Origin: Ruminococcus turbiniformis
GTDB lineage: Bacteria; Bacillota; Clostridia; Lachnospirales; Lachnospiraceae
Direction: 5' to 3'
NCBI RefSeq assembly: GCF_020687545.1
Contig: NZ_JAJEQX010000006.1
Span: 1-64,000, forward strand
DNA: 64,000 nt
The notes under the pieces were generated by a model. The model was not told where the DNA came from. It saw only the letters and a program-made list of their open reading frames with translations, and made no database searches. Positions 44,284-52,531 of this stretch are shown piece by piece (position 1 is the first letter of the stretch; every line of letters starts with the position of its first letter). The position numbers were made by a program, and so were the translations under genes.

Positions 44284-44297
44284 CGAACATTTGTTCG
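44284..44297. promoter_or_regulatory. LexA (SOS) box
   Basis: CGAACATTTGTTCG is a perfect match to the Firmicute LexA/DinR box CGAAC-N4-GTTCG, a 14-base palindrome. It lies eight bases past the -10 of the radical-SAM promoter, over the expected transcript start, where LexA would block transcription until DNA damage. Confidence 0.92.
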
Positions 44298-44304
44298 TAT
44301 AAAA

Positions 44305-44333
44305 AGGATAGCACATACGTTCTGTTTTGTAAA
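44305..44333 (-). promoter_or_regulatory. promoter of the DNA-repair operon
   Basis: TTTACA (44328-44333) and TATCCT (44305-44310) on the minus strand, 17 bases apart. The LexA box begins eight bases downstream. Confidence 0.65.
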
Positions 44334-44353
44334 GAGGGTTATAATCAGAAAAA

Positions 44354-44390
44354 CGGAGATAAAGCCGCCCGAAAAGCGTCCATATCTCCG
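44354..44390 (-). terminator. terminator of ptsH-ptsI
   Basis: CGGAGATA and TATCTCCG pair around a GC-rich loop and are followed by TTTTTC on the minus strand, 29 bases after the ptsI stop. It insulates the repair operon from PTS transcription. Confidence 0.8.
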
Positions 44391-44418
44391 AAATCATCTG
44401 CATGATTATTCTATTATT

Positions 44419-46041
44419 TTAGTCGCATTCCCTGATGCGGTTTCTGAGCGGGAGCACCATTGCCGGTGAAACCGAAAGCTCATCCAGCCCCATGTCGATA
44501 AACTCCTGGGTCAGTTCAAGATCTGCTCCGAGTTCCCCGCAGATGCCGATCCAGGCTCCTTCTGCGTGAGCGCTCTCCGCTGCCATCCGGATCATTGCGA
44601 GTACTGCCGGATGATGGGGATCGAAAAACCGGTCCAGTTTATTGTTCTGGCGGTCAATCGCCAGCGTATACTGGGTCAGGTCGTTTGTTCCCACACTGAA
44701 GAAATCAACTTCCTTCGCAAGTTCACGGCTGACCATCACAGAAGCAGGCGTCTCGATCATGATACCGAGTTCCACATCCTCCTTAAATGGAATGCCCTCG
44801 CTTCTGAGCTCTTCTTTCACTTCCGCGATAATCTCCTTGATCTGCTTCACTTCATCGACCGAGATGATCATCGGGAACATGATGGAAATATTTCCGTACA
44901 CAGCAGCCCGGTAAAGAGCTCTGAGCTGCGTCTTGAATATCTCGGGTCTTGTCAGGCAGATACGGATCGCCCGGTAACCAAGCGCCGGATTTTCCTCTTT
45001 GTCGAGTCCGAAGTAATCGACCTGCTTGTCCGCCCCGATATCAAGCGTGCGGATGATAACCTTCTTTCCGGCCATGCTCTCCGCCACCTGCTTGTAAACA
45101 GAAAACTGCTGCTCCTCTGTCGGGAAATCGGAATTCTCAAGATACAGGAACTCACTGCGGAACAGTCCGATTCCGCCTGCATCGTTTTTGAGCACCGCAC
45201 CCAGGTCGGACACATTGCCGATGTTGGCGTACACGTTGATCTTCCGTCCGCTCTTTGTCACATTTTCCTTGCCCTTGAGCTGTTCAAGGAGTGCCTTCCG
45301 GTCCAGATCTTTCTGGCGCTTTTCGGTCATCTCCTTCATCGTCTCCTCGTCAGGCTCAATGTAAATCGTTCCTGTAAATCCATCCACAACAGCTGTTTTT
45401 CCATTATACTCCGGCGAGAGCTCCTCTCCCAGGCCGATAACAGCCGGGATATTCATCGTACGGGCAAGAATTGCCGTATGGGAATTGGCGGAACCGAACT
45501 GGGTGGCAAATCCGAGAACCTTGCTCTTGTCAAGCTGCACTGTCTCACTCGGAGCCAGGTCATCCGCAGCGATAATGCACGGCTCTGACATCTCTTTCAG
45601 GCCTGTGTCCACACCGCAGAGAATATCCAGCACACGCTCTGACACATCCTTTACATCGGCTGCCCTGCCCTGCATGTACGCGTCATCCATGGCGGAAAAC
45701 ATCTTTGCAAAGTTGTCAGCTGTCGTCGCAACGGCAAACTCCGCATTTACTTCCTGGGTACGGATGATGTTCTCGATGGATTCAAGATAGTCCAGATCCT
45801 CAAGCATCATCTGATGGATTTCGAATATCATCGCGTTCGCCTCACCCACATCTTCAAGTGCTTTGTCGTAAAGCCCCTGAAGCTGGGAAACAGCGGCATC
45901 CTTTGCCTCCTGGAATCTCTTCCACTCTGCGTCCAGATCATCGACATGCGTCCTCTTAATCACCTTTTCGCTTCTCTTATAAAACAGAAGCTTTCCGATG
46001 GAAACGCCGCCGAATACACTTTTACCAGTTATCGTAACCAT
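44419..46041 (-). CDS. ptsI: phosphoenolpyruvate-protein phosphotransferase (enzyme I)
   Basis: Enzyme I takes phosphate from PEP and passes it to HPr. The 540-residue length is slightly short of the usual 570. The N-terminal phospho-histidine lies in G-S-A-N-S-H-T-A-I-L-A-R (near 190). The PEP-binding barrel shows F-R-S-E-F-L-Y, M-F-P-M-I and G-T-N-D-L-T-Q-Y. It lies 26 bases downstream of ptsH and upstream of a clear terminator, forming a two-gene operon. Confidence 0.97.
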   Translation of the reverse strand: MVTITGKSVFGGVSIGKLLFYKRSEKVIKRTHVDDLDAEWKRFQEAKDAAVSQLQGLYDKALEDVGEANAMIFEIHQMMLEDLDYLESIENIIRTQEVNAEFAVATTADNFAKMFSAMDDAYMQGRAADVKDVSERVLDILCGVDTGLKEMSEPCIIAADDLAPSETVQLDKSKVLGFATQFGSANSHTAILARTMNIPAVIGLGEELSPEYNGKTAVVDGFTGTIYIEPDEETMKEMTEKRQKDLDRKALLEQLKGKENVTKSGRKINVYANIGNVSDLGAVLKNDAGGIGLFRSEFLYLENSDFPTEEQQFSVYKQVAESMAGKKVIIRTLDIGADKQVDYFGLDKEENPALGYRAIRICLTRPEIFKTQLRALYRAAVYGNISIMFPMIISVDEVKQIKEIIAEVKEELRSEGIPFKEDVELGIMIETPASVMVSRELAKEVDFFSVGTNDLTQYTLAIDRQNNKLDRFFDPHHPAVLAMIRMAAESAHAEGAWIGICGELGADLELTQEFIDMGLDELSVSPAMVLPLRNRIRECD

Positions 46042-46067
46042 AATTTATAAATCCTCCTTAACCTGAT

Positions 46068-46325
46068 TTATAAATTTTCTTTGAAGAATGTCTCCAGCTC
46101 TGCGATTGCCTTCTCTTCATCAGCTCCATCCGCTGTGATTGTGACTTCATCGCCATTCTTTACTCCGAGTCCCATCACTCCGAAGATTCTCTTTGCGTCC
46201 GCGCTCTTCTCGCCTTTGGCGATCTTAACCGCTGACGCATATCCTGCCGCCTGCTTTACGAGGATTCCTGCCGGTCTTGCATGGATTCCTTCCGGGTCTG
46301 TGATCACATATTTAAATTCTTTCAT
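46068..46325 (-). CDS. ptsH: HPr phosphocarrier without Ser46
   Basis: An 85-residue HPr with the active His15 in G-I-H-A-R-P-A. The regulatory serine region, K-S-I-M-G-V-M-S in Bacillus, reads K-R-I-F-G-V-M-G here: arginine replaces Ser46. Such an HPr can carry phosphate to sugar permeases but should not be phosphorylated by HPr kinase, so it could not act as CcpA co-repressor. The ATG follows AAAGGAGG; a longer frame upstream lacks support. A promoter lies about 40 bases upstream. Confidence 0.95.
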   Translation of the reverse strand: MKEFKYVITDPEGIHARPAGILVKQAAGYASAVKIAKGEKSADAKRIFGVMGLGVKNGDEVTITADGADEEKAIAELETFFKENL

Positions 46326-46362
46326 TTCTGCATGTCCTCCTTTAACATTAGCATTTGTTACT

Positions 46363-46391
46363 AGTATATAACACATTATCAGACTTTTCAA
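46363..46391 (-). promoter_or_regulatory. promoter of ptsH-ptsI
   Basis: TTGAAA (46386-46391) and TATACT (46363-46368) on the minus strand with a 17-base spacer, ending 37 bases before the ptsH start. Confidence 0.7.
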
Positions 46392-46449
46392 TCATAATTC
46401 CCTGTCCTCTGACAGGCAGAAACGCCCGTCAGTCCGCCGCATCTGAGCA

Positions 46450-47376
46450 TCAGTCGAAAAGCGGCGTGGAGAGATATCTCTCTCCTGTGTCCGGAAGAAG
46501 CGCAACAATCACTTTCCCTGCATTTTCCGGCTTCTTCGCTTCCTCTATCGCAGCGTGAAACGCCGCGCCTGACGTGATTCCTGTCAGAATGCCCTCTCTT
46601 GCCGCGAGAAGTTTTGCCGCTGCATACGCTTCCTCCTCCGTGACACGCGCAATCCGGTCATAAATCCCGGTATCAAGCACTTCCGGCACAAATCCGGCAC
46701 CGATCCCCTGAAGTCCGTGAGGACCTGCATTCCCTCCGGAGAGCACCGGTGATCCGGCCGGCTCCACCGCGATAATCTGAACGTCCTTTTTCTGCTCTTT
46801 TAAATACCTTCCGACGCCGGTCACTGTGCCGCCGGTTCCGGCTCCGGCAACAAACAGATCTACGGTTCCTTCCGTGTCCTCCCAGATCTCCGGCCCGGTT
46901 GTCAGATAGTGGGCCTGCGGATTCGCCTCATTTACAAACTGTCCGAGCACGACCGCATTGTCCGATTCCTTTTCGAGTTCAGACGCCTTTTCAATGGCTC
47001 CGGCCATCCCTTTTGCGCCTTCTGTGAGAACAATCTGCGCCCCGTAGCCCAGGAGCAGCTTTCTGCGCTCAATGCTCATCGTCTCCGGCATGACAAACAC
47101 GGCTTTGTACCCTCTTGCCGCTGCCACGGCAGCGAGTCCGATCCCTGTATTTCCGCTTGTAGGCTCAATAATCGTCGCTCCGGGGCGTATCCGTCCGCTC
47201 TTCTCCGCGTCTTCAATCATGTTAAGGGCAACCCGGTCTTTCACGCTTCCGGCAGGGTTGAAATATTCAAGCTTTACAAGGATTTTCGCCTTGAGTCCGA
47301 GCTCTTTTTCTATATTTTCCGCCTCCATAATCGGGGTTTTCCCTATCAGCTCTGTTACACTGTGATATACTGCCAT
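46450..47376 (-). CDS. cysK: cysteine synthase A
   Basis: O-acetylserine sulfhydrylase of 308 residues, PLP-dependent. The cofactor lysine lies in N-P-A-G-S-V-K-D-R, the substrate loop is T-S-G-N-T-G and the phosphate loop G-A-G-T-G-G-T. It uses the O-acetylserine made by CysE (20050-20736). GGAGG precedes the ATG and its own promoter lies about 40 bases upstream. No T-box was found, unlike cysE. Confidence 0.97.
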   Translation of the reverse strand: MAVYHSVTELIGKTPIMEAENIEKELGLKAKILVKLEYFNPAGSVKDRVALNMIEDAEKSGRIRPGATIIEPTSGNTGIGLAAVAAARGYKAVFVMPETMSIERRKLLLGYGAQIVLTEGAKGMAGAIEKASELEKESDNAVVLGQFVNEANPQAHYLTTGPEIWEDTEGTVDLFVAGAGTGGTVTGVGRYLKEQKKDVQIIAVEPAGSPVLSGGNAGPHGLQGIGAGFVPEVLDTGIYDRIARVTEEEAYAAAKLLAAREGILTGITSGAAFHAAIEEAKKPENAGKVIVALLPDTGERYLSTPLFD

Positions 47377-47414
47377 TTTCTGTTACCTCCCTGATGCTGA
47401 TTTGATTTTCCTCC

Positions 47415-47443
47415 TTTATACCACGCCTCCCCCTCACTGTCAA
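47415..47443 (-). promoter_or_regulatory. promoter of cysK
   Basis: Perfect TTGACA (47438-47443) and TATAAA (47415-47420) on the minus strand, spacer 17 bases. Confidence 0.75.
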
Positions 47444-47495
47444 TGTGACGGATTTAAATACTTTTGTATAATATTACAAATGATCAAGAAATTCA

Positions 47496-47524
47496 TTGAC
47501 TTTCATTGTGAAACATGCTAAACT
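47496..47524 (+). promoter_or_regulatory. promoter of cold-shock gene
   Basis: TTGACT (47496-47501) and TAAACT (47519-47524) with a 17-base spacer. A leader of about 60 bases follows, typical in size for csp genes. Confidence 0.6.
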
Positions 47525-47589
47525 GAGGCAGTATCAGATCTTAAGAAGACCCGGTACTGAAACTTTATTATCTTATGGAGGGTTACACA

Positions 47590-47787
47590 ATGACAGGTAC
47601 AGTGAAATGGTTTAACAACCAGAAGGGTTACGGATTCATCTCCGACGCTGAAGGCAATGACATCTTTGTTCATTACTCAGGACTTGTGATGGACGGATTC
47701 AAGACCCTGGAAGAAGGCCAGTCTGTCGAATTCGATGTGACAGAGGGCTCAAAAGGACCACAGGCAACAAATGTAGTGAAACTTTAA
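47590..47787 (+). CDS. cold-shock protein, CspA family
   Basis: A 65-residue single-domain RNA chaperone. Both RNA-binding motifs are visible: K-G-Y-G-F-I (RNP1) and D-I-F-V-H-Y (RNP2). It begins M-T-G-T-V-K-W-F-N, which fixes the start at 47590 with GGAGGG just upstream. It is monocistronic between a promoter and a strong terminator. Confidence 0.97.
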   Translation: MTGTVKWFNNQKGYGFISDAEGNDIFVHYSGLVMDGFKTLEEGQSVEFDVTEGSKGPQATNVVKL

Positions 47788-47865
47788 TCAGATTTTTTAA
47801 TGTACCTTTTAATATATAAACTGGCTAGATTTATTATTAAAAAGCAATACAGAGAAAAGAGATTA

Positions 47866-47909
47866 AAAAGGAACCCCGGATGGCTCTACTGTCATCCGGG
47901 GTTCCTTTT
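47866..47909. terminator. bidirectional terminator
   Basis: AAAAGGAACCCCGGATG pairs perfectly with CATCCGGGGTTCCTTTT across ten bases. It can end both the cold-shock transcript and the convergent aryl-acid operon, whose last stop is 27 bases away. Confidence 0.92.
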
Positions 47910-47936
47910 CGTCCGTATCGCCTCTGCAAACCGGCT

Positions 47937-48380
47937 CTACAGCTTTGTATTTGAGACATATGCCTCCGCTGCTTCCCATACGTCGAAGCCGCTTCCTCTT
48001 AAAATATCAGCGACACGAACCGGATCGTCACACTTGAGAACAGCAGACGCGTCCGTGCCGTTTGCAAACGCATACATATACTCAATATTGATGTCTCCAT
48101 CCACAATCTGATGCATGGCCCGGCTTAATGATCCGGTCTCATGCGGCACTCTCAGCGCAACCACATCTGTGAGCATGGCTGTGATTCCATTGTCTCTTAA
48201 GACTGCCTTTCCCTTGTTCGGATCTGACACGATCATCCGGAGCATTCCGTATTCCGTCGTGTCCGCCAGACTGAGCGCAACTATATTCACATCATTTCCG
48301 GCGAGGACAGAGAGGACTTCGTCAAGCCTTCCCTCCCGGTTTTCAAGAAATACCGATAACTGCTGAATCGTAACTCCCAT
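47937..48380 (-). CDS. ACT-domain protein (second copy)
   Basis: A 147-residue protein made of two ACT domains (about residues 4-70 and 72-140), starting with V-T-I-Q-Q-L-S-V-F-L-E-N-R-E-G-R. ACT domains bind amino acids, and this pair is typical of proteins encoded next to phenylacetate-CoA ligases. It probably senses an aromatic amino acid. It is the last gene of the operon and starts 18 bases after paaK. A paralogue lies at 49757-50176. Confidence 0.9.
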   Translation of the reverse strand: MGVTIQQLSVFLENREGRLDEVLSVLAGNDVNIVALSLADTTEYGMLRMIVSDPNKGKAVLRDNGITAMLTDVVALRVPHETGSLSRAMHQIVDGDINIEYMYAFANGTDASAVLKCDDPVRVADILRGSGFDVWEAAEAYVSNTKL

Positions 48381-48398
48381 ATCTTCTCCCTCTCTTTC

Positions 48399-49730
48399 CT
48401 ACAGTTTCCTGTTGTCGATGACACGGACTGCCTTTCCTTCACTTCTCTGGATCGTCTTCGGCTCAACAAGTTTCACTCTTACAGATACGCCGAGCGCTGT
48501 CTTGAGAACAGCCGCGATCTTGTTTCTCAGTGCGTCAAGTTTCCGGATCTCATCGGAGAATACGGACTCGTCTACTTCCACCATGACAGTCAGGACGTCC
48601 ATGTTGTCCTCTCTGTCCACAATCATCAGATAATGCGGTGCAACCACGCCGCCCATGGAGAGAAGCGCCGTCTCAACCTGTGTCGGGAATACATTGACTC
48701 CGCGGATCACTTTCATATCATCTGTTCTGCCCTTGAACTTGGAAATTCTCGGCAGCGTTCTTCCGCATTCACATGTGCTGTGATCGATACTTGTCAGATC
48801 CTTCGTGCGGTAGCGGATCAGAGGCATCGCTTCTTTCGCAAGCGTCGTGAACACAAGCTCTCCTGTCTCGCCGTCCGCGCATTTCTCATGCGTTGCGGGA
48901 TTGAGCACTTCCGGATAGAAATAATCGGCGTGAACATGAAGTCCTGCTTTGTGGATGCAGTCCTGCGCAACCCCGGGTCCGGTGATCTCGCAGAGTCCGT
49001 AAATATCGAAGCAGTTGATATGAAGGATGCTCTCAATCTTCCGGCGCATCTCTTCCGTCCACGGTTCTGCTCCGTGGATTCCCGCTTTGAGCTTCATGCT
49101 GTCGACTTTTCCCGCCTCCTGAATTGACTCGGCAAGATACAAAGCATAGGAAGGGGTACATGCAAATGCTGTCGCTCCCAGGTCTTCCATACACATCATC
49201 TGTCGCTTGGTATTTCCCGCCGACATAGGTATTGCCGTCGCGCCCAGCGCCTTCGCGCCGAAGTCGAGGCCCAGGCCTCCTGTGAAAAGTCCATATCCGT
49301 AGCAGACGTGAATAATATCCTCATCTGTAAGTCCGGCCATGGTCAGTCCTCTGGCCACGCATTCTCCCCAGACATCCACGTCCTTCTGAGAATAAGGCGC
49401 GATTGTAAGCTTTCCCGTCGTTCCCGATGTGCCCTGCACGCGGACAACATCTTTCATCGGGATCGCCAGAAGACCAAATGGATAATTATTCTTCAGATCC
49501 TCTTTTGTCGTGAACGGAAGTTTCTCGATATCTTCAATTGACTTGATATCGCCGGGCTCGACCCCTCTCTGCTGCATCTTTTTGCGGTAGAATTCTACAT
49601 TTTTATAGACTCTGTTCACTACTTCGACAAGTCTTTTGCTCTGCAGATCCGCCATCTCATCTCTGCTCATGCACTCGATTTTCGGATCGCGGATCCGCTC
49701 CACCCAGTTTTCCAATGATACTCCTGCCAT
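48399..49730 (-). CDS. paaK: phenylacetate-CoA ligase (first-listed paralogue)
   Basis: A 443-residue AMP-forming aryl-CoA ligase. The adenylation motif is G-T-S-G-T-T-G-K, with Y-G-Y-G-L-F-T-G and the C-terminal hinge and E-G-K-A-V-R-V. It interconverts arylacetate and arylacetyl-CoA; beside an indolepyruvate oxidoreductase it likely handles phenylacetyl-, indoleacetyl- or hydroxyphenylacetyl-CoA. It lies between the two ACT genes. The paralogue at 52532-53842 is clearly diverged, suggesting different substrates. Confidence 0.93.
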   Translation of the reverse strand: MAGVSLENWVERIRDPKIECMSRDEMADLQSKRLVEVVNRVYKNVEFYRKKMQQRGVEPGDIKSIEDIEKLPFTTKEDLKNNYPFGLLAIPMKDVVRVQGTSGTTGKLTIAPYSQKDVDVWGECVARGLTMAGLTDEDIIHVCYGYGLFTGGLGLDFGAKALGATAIPMSAGNTKRQMMCMEDLGATAFACTPSYALYLAESIQEAGKVDSMKLKAGIHGAEPWTEEMRRKIESILHINCFDIYGLCEITGPGVAQDCIHKAGLHVHADYFYPEVLNPATHEKCADGETGELVFTTLAKEAMPLIRYRTKDLTSIDHSTCECGRTLPRISKFKGRTDDMKVIRGVNVFPTQVETALLSMGGVVAPHYLMIVDREDNMDVLTVMVEVDESVFSDEIRKLDALRNKIAAVLKTALGVSVRVKLVEPKTIQRSEGKAVRVIDNRKL

Positions 49731-49756
49731 TTTCTTTCTCCTTTAATGTGTTTCTC

Positions 49757-50176
49757 TTATAATTCTTCTTCCTCTACGAGCTTGACATCCGCCGCCCGCA
49801 GGACTTCTTCCGCCTTGCCAAAATCGTCTGTATGAAATACCATGACCGGAGCTTTTCCTTTGCGGATCACGAAAGAATAAATATAATTCACATTAATCCT
49901 GCCTTCTGCCAGGATTTTAAGCATCTGGTTTAAGTTACCCTGCTCATCTTTCAGCTCTGCCCCGATTACCTCGCTGACTCTCGTGACGAATCCCTTCTCT
50001 GTCAGACTGTTCTTAGCCTGAACAGGATCATCCACGACAAGACGCATAATTCCGAATTCCGGCGTATCAAACGTTGAGATTGCACGAATATTTACGCCCG
50101 CATCGGACAGAACCGAAGTCACCTTAAGCATACTTCCCGGCTGATTTTCCACAAATACCGATATCTGCCTGATCAT
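49757..50176 (-). CDS. ACT-domain protein (first copy)
   Basis: A 139-residue protein of two ACT domains with the start I-R-Q-I-S-V-F-V-E-N-Q-P-G-S. It is similar in plan to the 147-residue copy. It follows iorB by 34 bases and precedes a PaaK gene. The ATG at 50176 is used; a GTG four codons upstream is possible. Presumably an amino-acid sensor or allosteric partner of the ligase; unproven. Confidence 0.88.
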   Translation of the reverse strand: MIRQISVFVENQPGSMLKVTSVLSDAGVNIRAISTFDTPEFGIMRLVVDDPVQAKNSLTEKGFVTRVSEVIGAELKDEQGNLNQMLKILAEGRINVNYIYSFVIRKGKAPVMVFHTDDFGKAEEVLRAADVKLVEEEEL

Positions 50177-50210
50177 TGCTATCACCACCCTTCCCTAAAA
50201 TATAACTGTT

Positions 50211-50783
50211 CTACTTCAGACTGTATCCCACGTCGAAGGCCTTCTTGTTGATCTCAATCGTCTTCGGCGGAACGGTCTTCTCGATTACGTCATACCACTG
50301 TTCTTTTGTAAAATCCATATGCTGTGCAGCAACGCCGAGCACGATCAGGTTGAATACTTTCGGATTTCCCAGCTTTTTGGACTCTTCCGTCGCATCCACG
50401 CGGTAAACCTTGTGGCTCTCTGCAAGTTTTTCAAGAATATTTTCAGGGTATTCAGCGTTTCCGATCACAACGGGCATCGGATCGATTCTCCAGTCATTTA
50501 CAATCAGGACACCGTCCTTTTTCAGAAAATGGGAGTAACGGAGCGCCTCAAGCCGCTCAAAGGCAATGATCACATCCGCCTGGCCCTCTTCCACGATCGG
50601 CTCAGCCACTTTGTCGCCGTACCTCACAAAGGTGACAACGCTTCCCCCGCGCTGTGCCATTCCGTGTACCTCGGACAGCTTCACGTCATATCCTCCGGCT
50701 ATGGTAAGTCCGCCGAGGATTCTGCTGGTGAGCAGTGTCCCCTGGCCGCCCACACCGACAATCATAATATTCTTTACCGACAT
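50211..50783 (-). CDS. iorB: indolepyruvate ferredoxin oxidoreductase, beta subunit
   Basis: The 190-residue gamma/beta-type subunit (G-V-G-G-Q-G-T-L-L near the N-terminus, then H-G-M-A-Q-R-G-G-S-V). It completes the IorAB complex, which oxidises aromatic 2-oxo acids to aryl-acetyl-CoA and reduces ferredoxin. The ATG at 50783 has AAAGGAGG at about nine bases; it starts one base after the iorA stop. Confidence 0.95.
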   Translation of the reverse strand: MSVKNIMIVGVGGQGTLLTSRILGGLTIAGGYDVKLSEVHGMAQRGGSVVTFVRYGDKVAEPIVEEGQADVIIAFERLEALRYSHFLKKDGVLIVNDWRIDPMPVVIGNAEYPENILEKLAESHKVYRVDATEESKKLGNPKVFNLIVLGVAAQHMDFTKEQWYDVIEKTVPPKTIEINKKAFDVGYSLK

Positions 50784-50784
50784 T

Positions 50785-52530
50785 CTACTCACCCTCCTTT
50801 ACCAGTTCAATGGCATCGAATTTACACAGATCCCTGCAGAGTCCGCATCCGGTGCACATCGTATCGTCGATACGGATCGTACCGTCCGCATTCTTCGTCA
50901 TGGCCGGACATCCCGGCTTCATGCACATGCCGCATTTCTTACACCTGTCCGCATGGGCTGTGTAGAGCGGTTTTTTCCTCTTGTCGAGCAGCACGCATGG
51001 CGTCTTTGTGATGATCACCGACACCTCATCCTTTGCCGTCTCCTCTTTGATTGTCTTCTCGAGAAGCGGAAGGTCAAAGGCGTTGATCTCATATACGTTC
51101 TTCACGCCCATGGCGCGGCAGATGCCCGGAATGCTGATGGCATAGGTCGGATCTCCCTGGAGCGTCTTTCCTGTTGCCGCATGATCCTGATGTCCGGTCA
51201 TTCCCGTCGTTGAATTGTCGAGAATGATCACGGTTCCCGTGGCATTGTTGTATACCATATTCATAAGGGAGTTCACACCGGTATGCATGAAAGTAGAATC
51301 TCCGATCACTGCCACCCAGTTCTTTATGTAGTCTTTGCCCTTCGCCTTCTCCATTCCGTGAAGCGTGGAGATACTGGAGCCCATGCACATCGTCGTGTCG
51401 ATGACACTTAAGGGAGCCACCGCGCCGAGTGTATAGCATCCGATGTCTCCGGCAGCGTGCATTTTCAGTTTGTTCAGCACATAGAATACGCTTCTGTGGG
51501 GACATCCCGGACAGAGAATCGGCGGTCTTCCCGGTGCCTCGGCCGGCTTCGCCATATCAGGCTCCTCTTTCAGAATCGCCTTTCTGAGCATATTTGCACT
51601 GTACTCGCCCTGGACAGTGAAGATCTCTTTTCCGATCGCTTTGATTCCCCAGGATTTCACCTGCTCCTCAATGACGGGATCGAGCTCCTCCACAATGTAG
51701 AGCGTCTCCACCTTTGAGGCAAAGTCCTCGATCAGCTTTCTCGGAAGCGGATTGACCATTCCGAGCTTTAAGACTGACGCCTCCGGCAGCGCTTCCTTCA
51801 CATACTGGTACGGAATTCCGCTTGTGATGACGCCGATCTTTGTATCGTTCATCTCTACCGTGTTGATCGGCAGTGTATTTGCCGCTTCCGCAAGCTCGTT
51901 ATTTCTCTTCTCAATCTCAATGTGACGGAGCTTCGCGTTGCCCGGCATCATGACGTTTTTCCCGATATTTTTCTCATAGGGCCTGTCTTCCGGCACAATC
52001 CTCTCCTTTAACTCTACAAGTCCCTGGGAATGTGCCAGTCTTGTCGTTGTACGGAAAATGAACGGGCGGTCATACTTTTCGCTCAGCTCAAAGGCAGTTT
52101 TGAAGAAATCCTTCGCCTCCGCACTGTCCGCCGGCTCGATCACCGGAAGCTGCGCCGCACGCGCCACCATTCTCGTATCCTGCTCGTTCTGGGAGCTGTA
52201 AAGTCCCGGATCGTCTGCCACGACGATGACAAGTCCGCCGTTTACTCCCATGTAGGATACCGAGTAGAGCGGATCTGCCGCCACGTTCAGTCCTACATGC
52301 TTCATGCAGGCCATGGCACGGACACCCGCAAGGCTGGCTCCCACAGCGACCTCCGTCGCCACTTTCTCATTCGGCGCCCACTCCTCGTAGACATCATCTT
52401 TATACTGAACGAGATATTCGCTGATCTCCGTACTCGGTGTTCCCGGGTAGGCGGATGACACTTTGACTCCCGCTTCGTAAGCGCCCCGGGCAATCGCCTC
52501 ATTGCCCAGCATGATTACTTTCTCTGCCAT
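50785..52530 (-). CDS. iorA: indolepyruvate ferredoxin oxidoreductase, alpha subunit
   Basis: A 581-residue subunit with an N-terminal pyruvate-ferredoxin-oxidoreductase-type domain, a thiamine-diphosphate domain (G-D-I-G-C-Y-T-L-G, G-D-S-T-F-M-H-T-G) and a C-terminal ferredoxin domain with two 4Fe-4S clusters (C-x2-C-x2-C-x3-C and C-T-G-C-G-L-C). It acts on indolepyruvate, phenylpyruvate and hydroxyphenylpyruvate. Start at 52530 chosen because AAAGG lies at good distance; the codon twelve bases earlier has no room. Confidence 0.97.
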   Translation of the reverse strand: MAEKVIMLGNEAIARGAYEAGVKVSSAYPGTPSTEISEYLVQYKDDVYEEWAPNEKVATEVAVGASLAGVRAMACMKHVGLNVAADPLYSVSYMGVNGGLVIVVADDPGLYSSQNEQDTRMVARAAQLPVIEPADSAEAKDFFKTAFELSEKYDRPFIFRTTTRLAHSQGLVELKERIVPEDRPYEKNIGKNVMMPGNAKLRHIEIEKRNNELAEAANTLPINTVEMNDTKIGVITSGIPYQYVKEALPEASVLKLGMVNPLPRKLIEDFASKVETLYIVEELDPVIEEQVKSWGIKAIGKEIFTVQGEYSANMLRKAILKEEPDMAKPAEAPGRPPILCPGCPHRSVFYVLNKLKMHAAGDIGCYTLGAVAPLSVIDTTMCMGSSISTLHGMEKAKGKDYIKNWVAVIGDSTFMHTGVNSLMNMVYNNATGTVIILDNSTTGMTGHQDHAATGKTLQGDPTYAISIPGICRAMGVKNVYEINAFDLPLLEKTIKEETAKDEVSVIITKTPCVLLDKRKKPLYTAHADRCKKCGMCMKPGCPAMTKNADGTIRIDDTMCTGCGLCRDLCKFDAIELVKEGE

Positions 52531-52531
52531 A

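Noticed and set aside
46408-46431. Terminator hairpin between cysK and ptsH
   Set aside because: The CTGAC/GTCAG stem is interrupted and has no T-run, so it is too weak to call.
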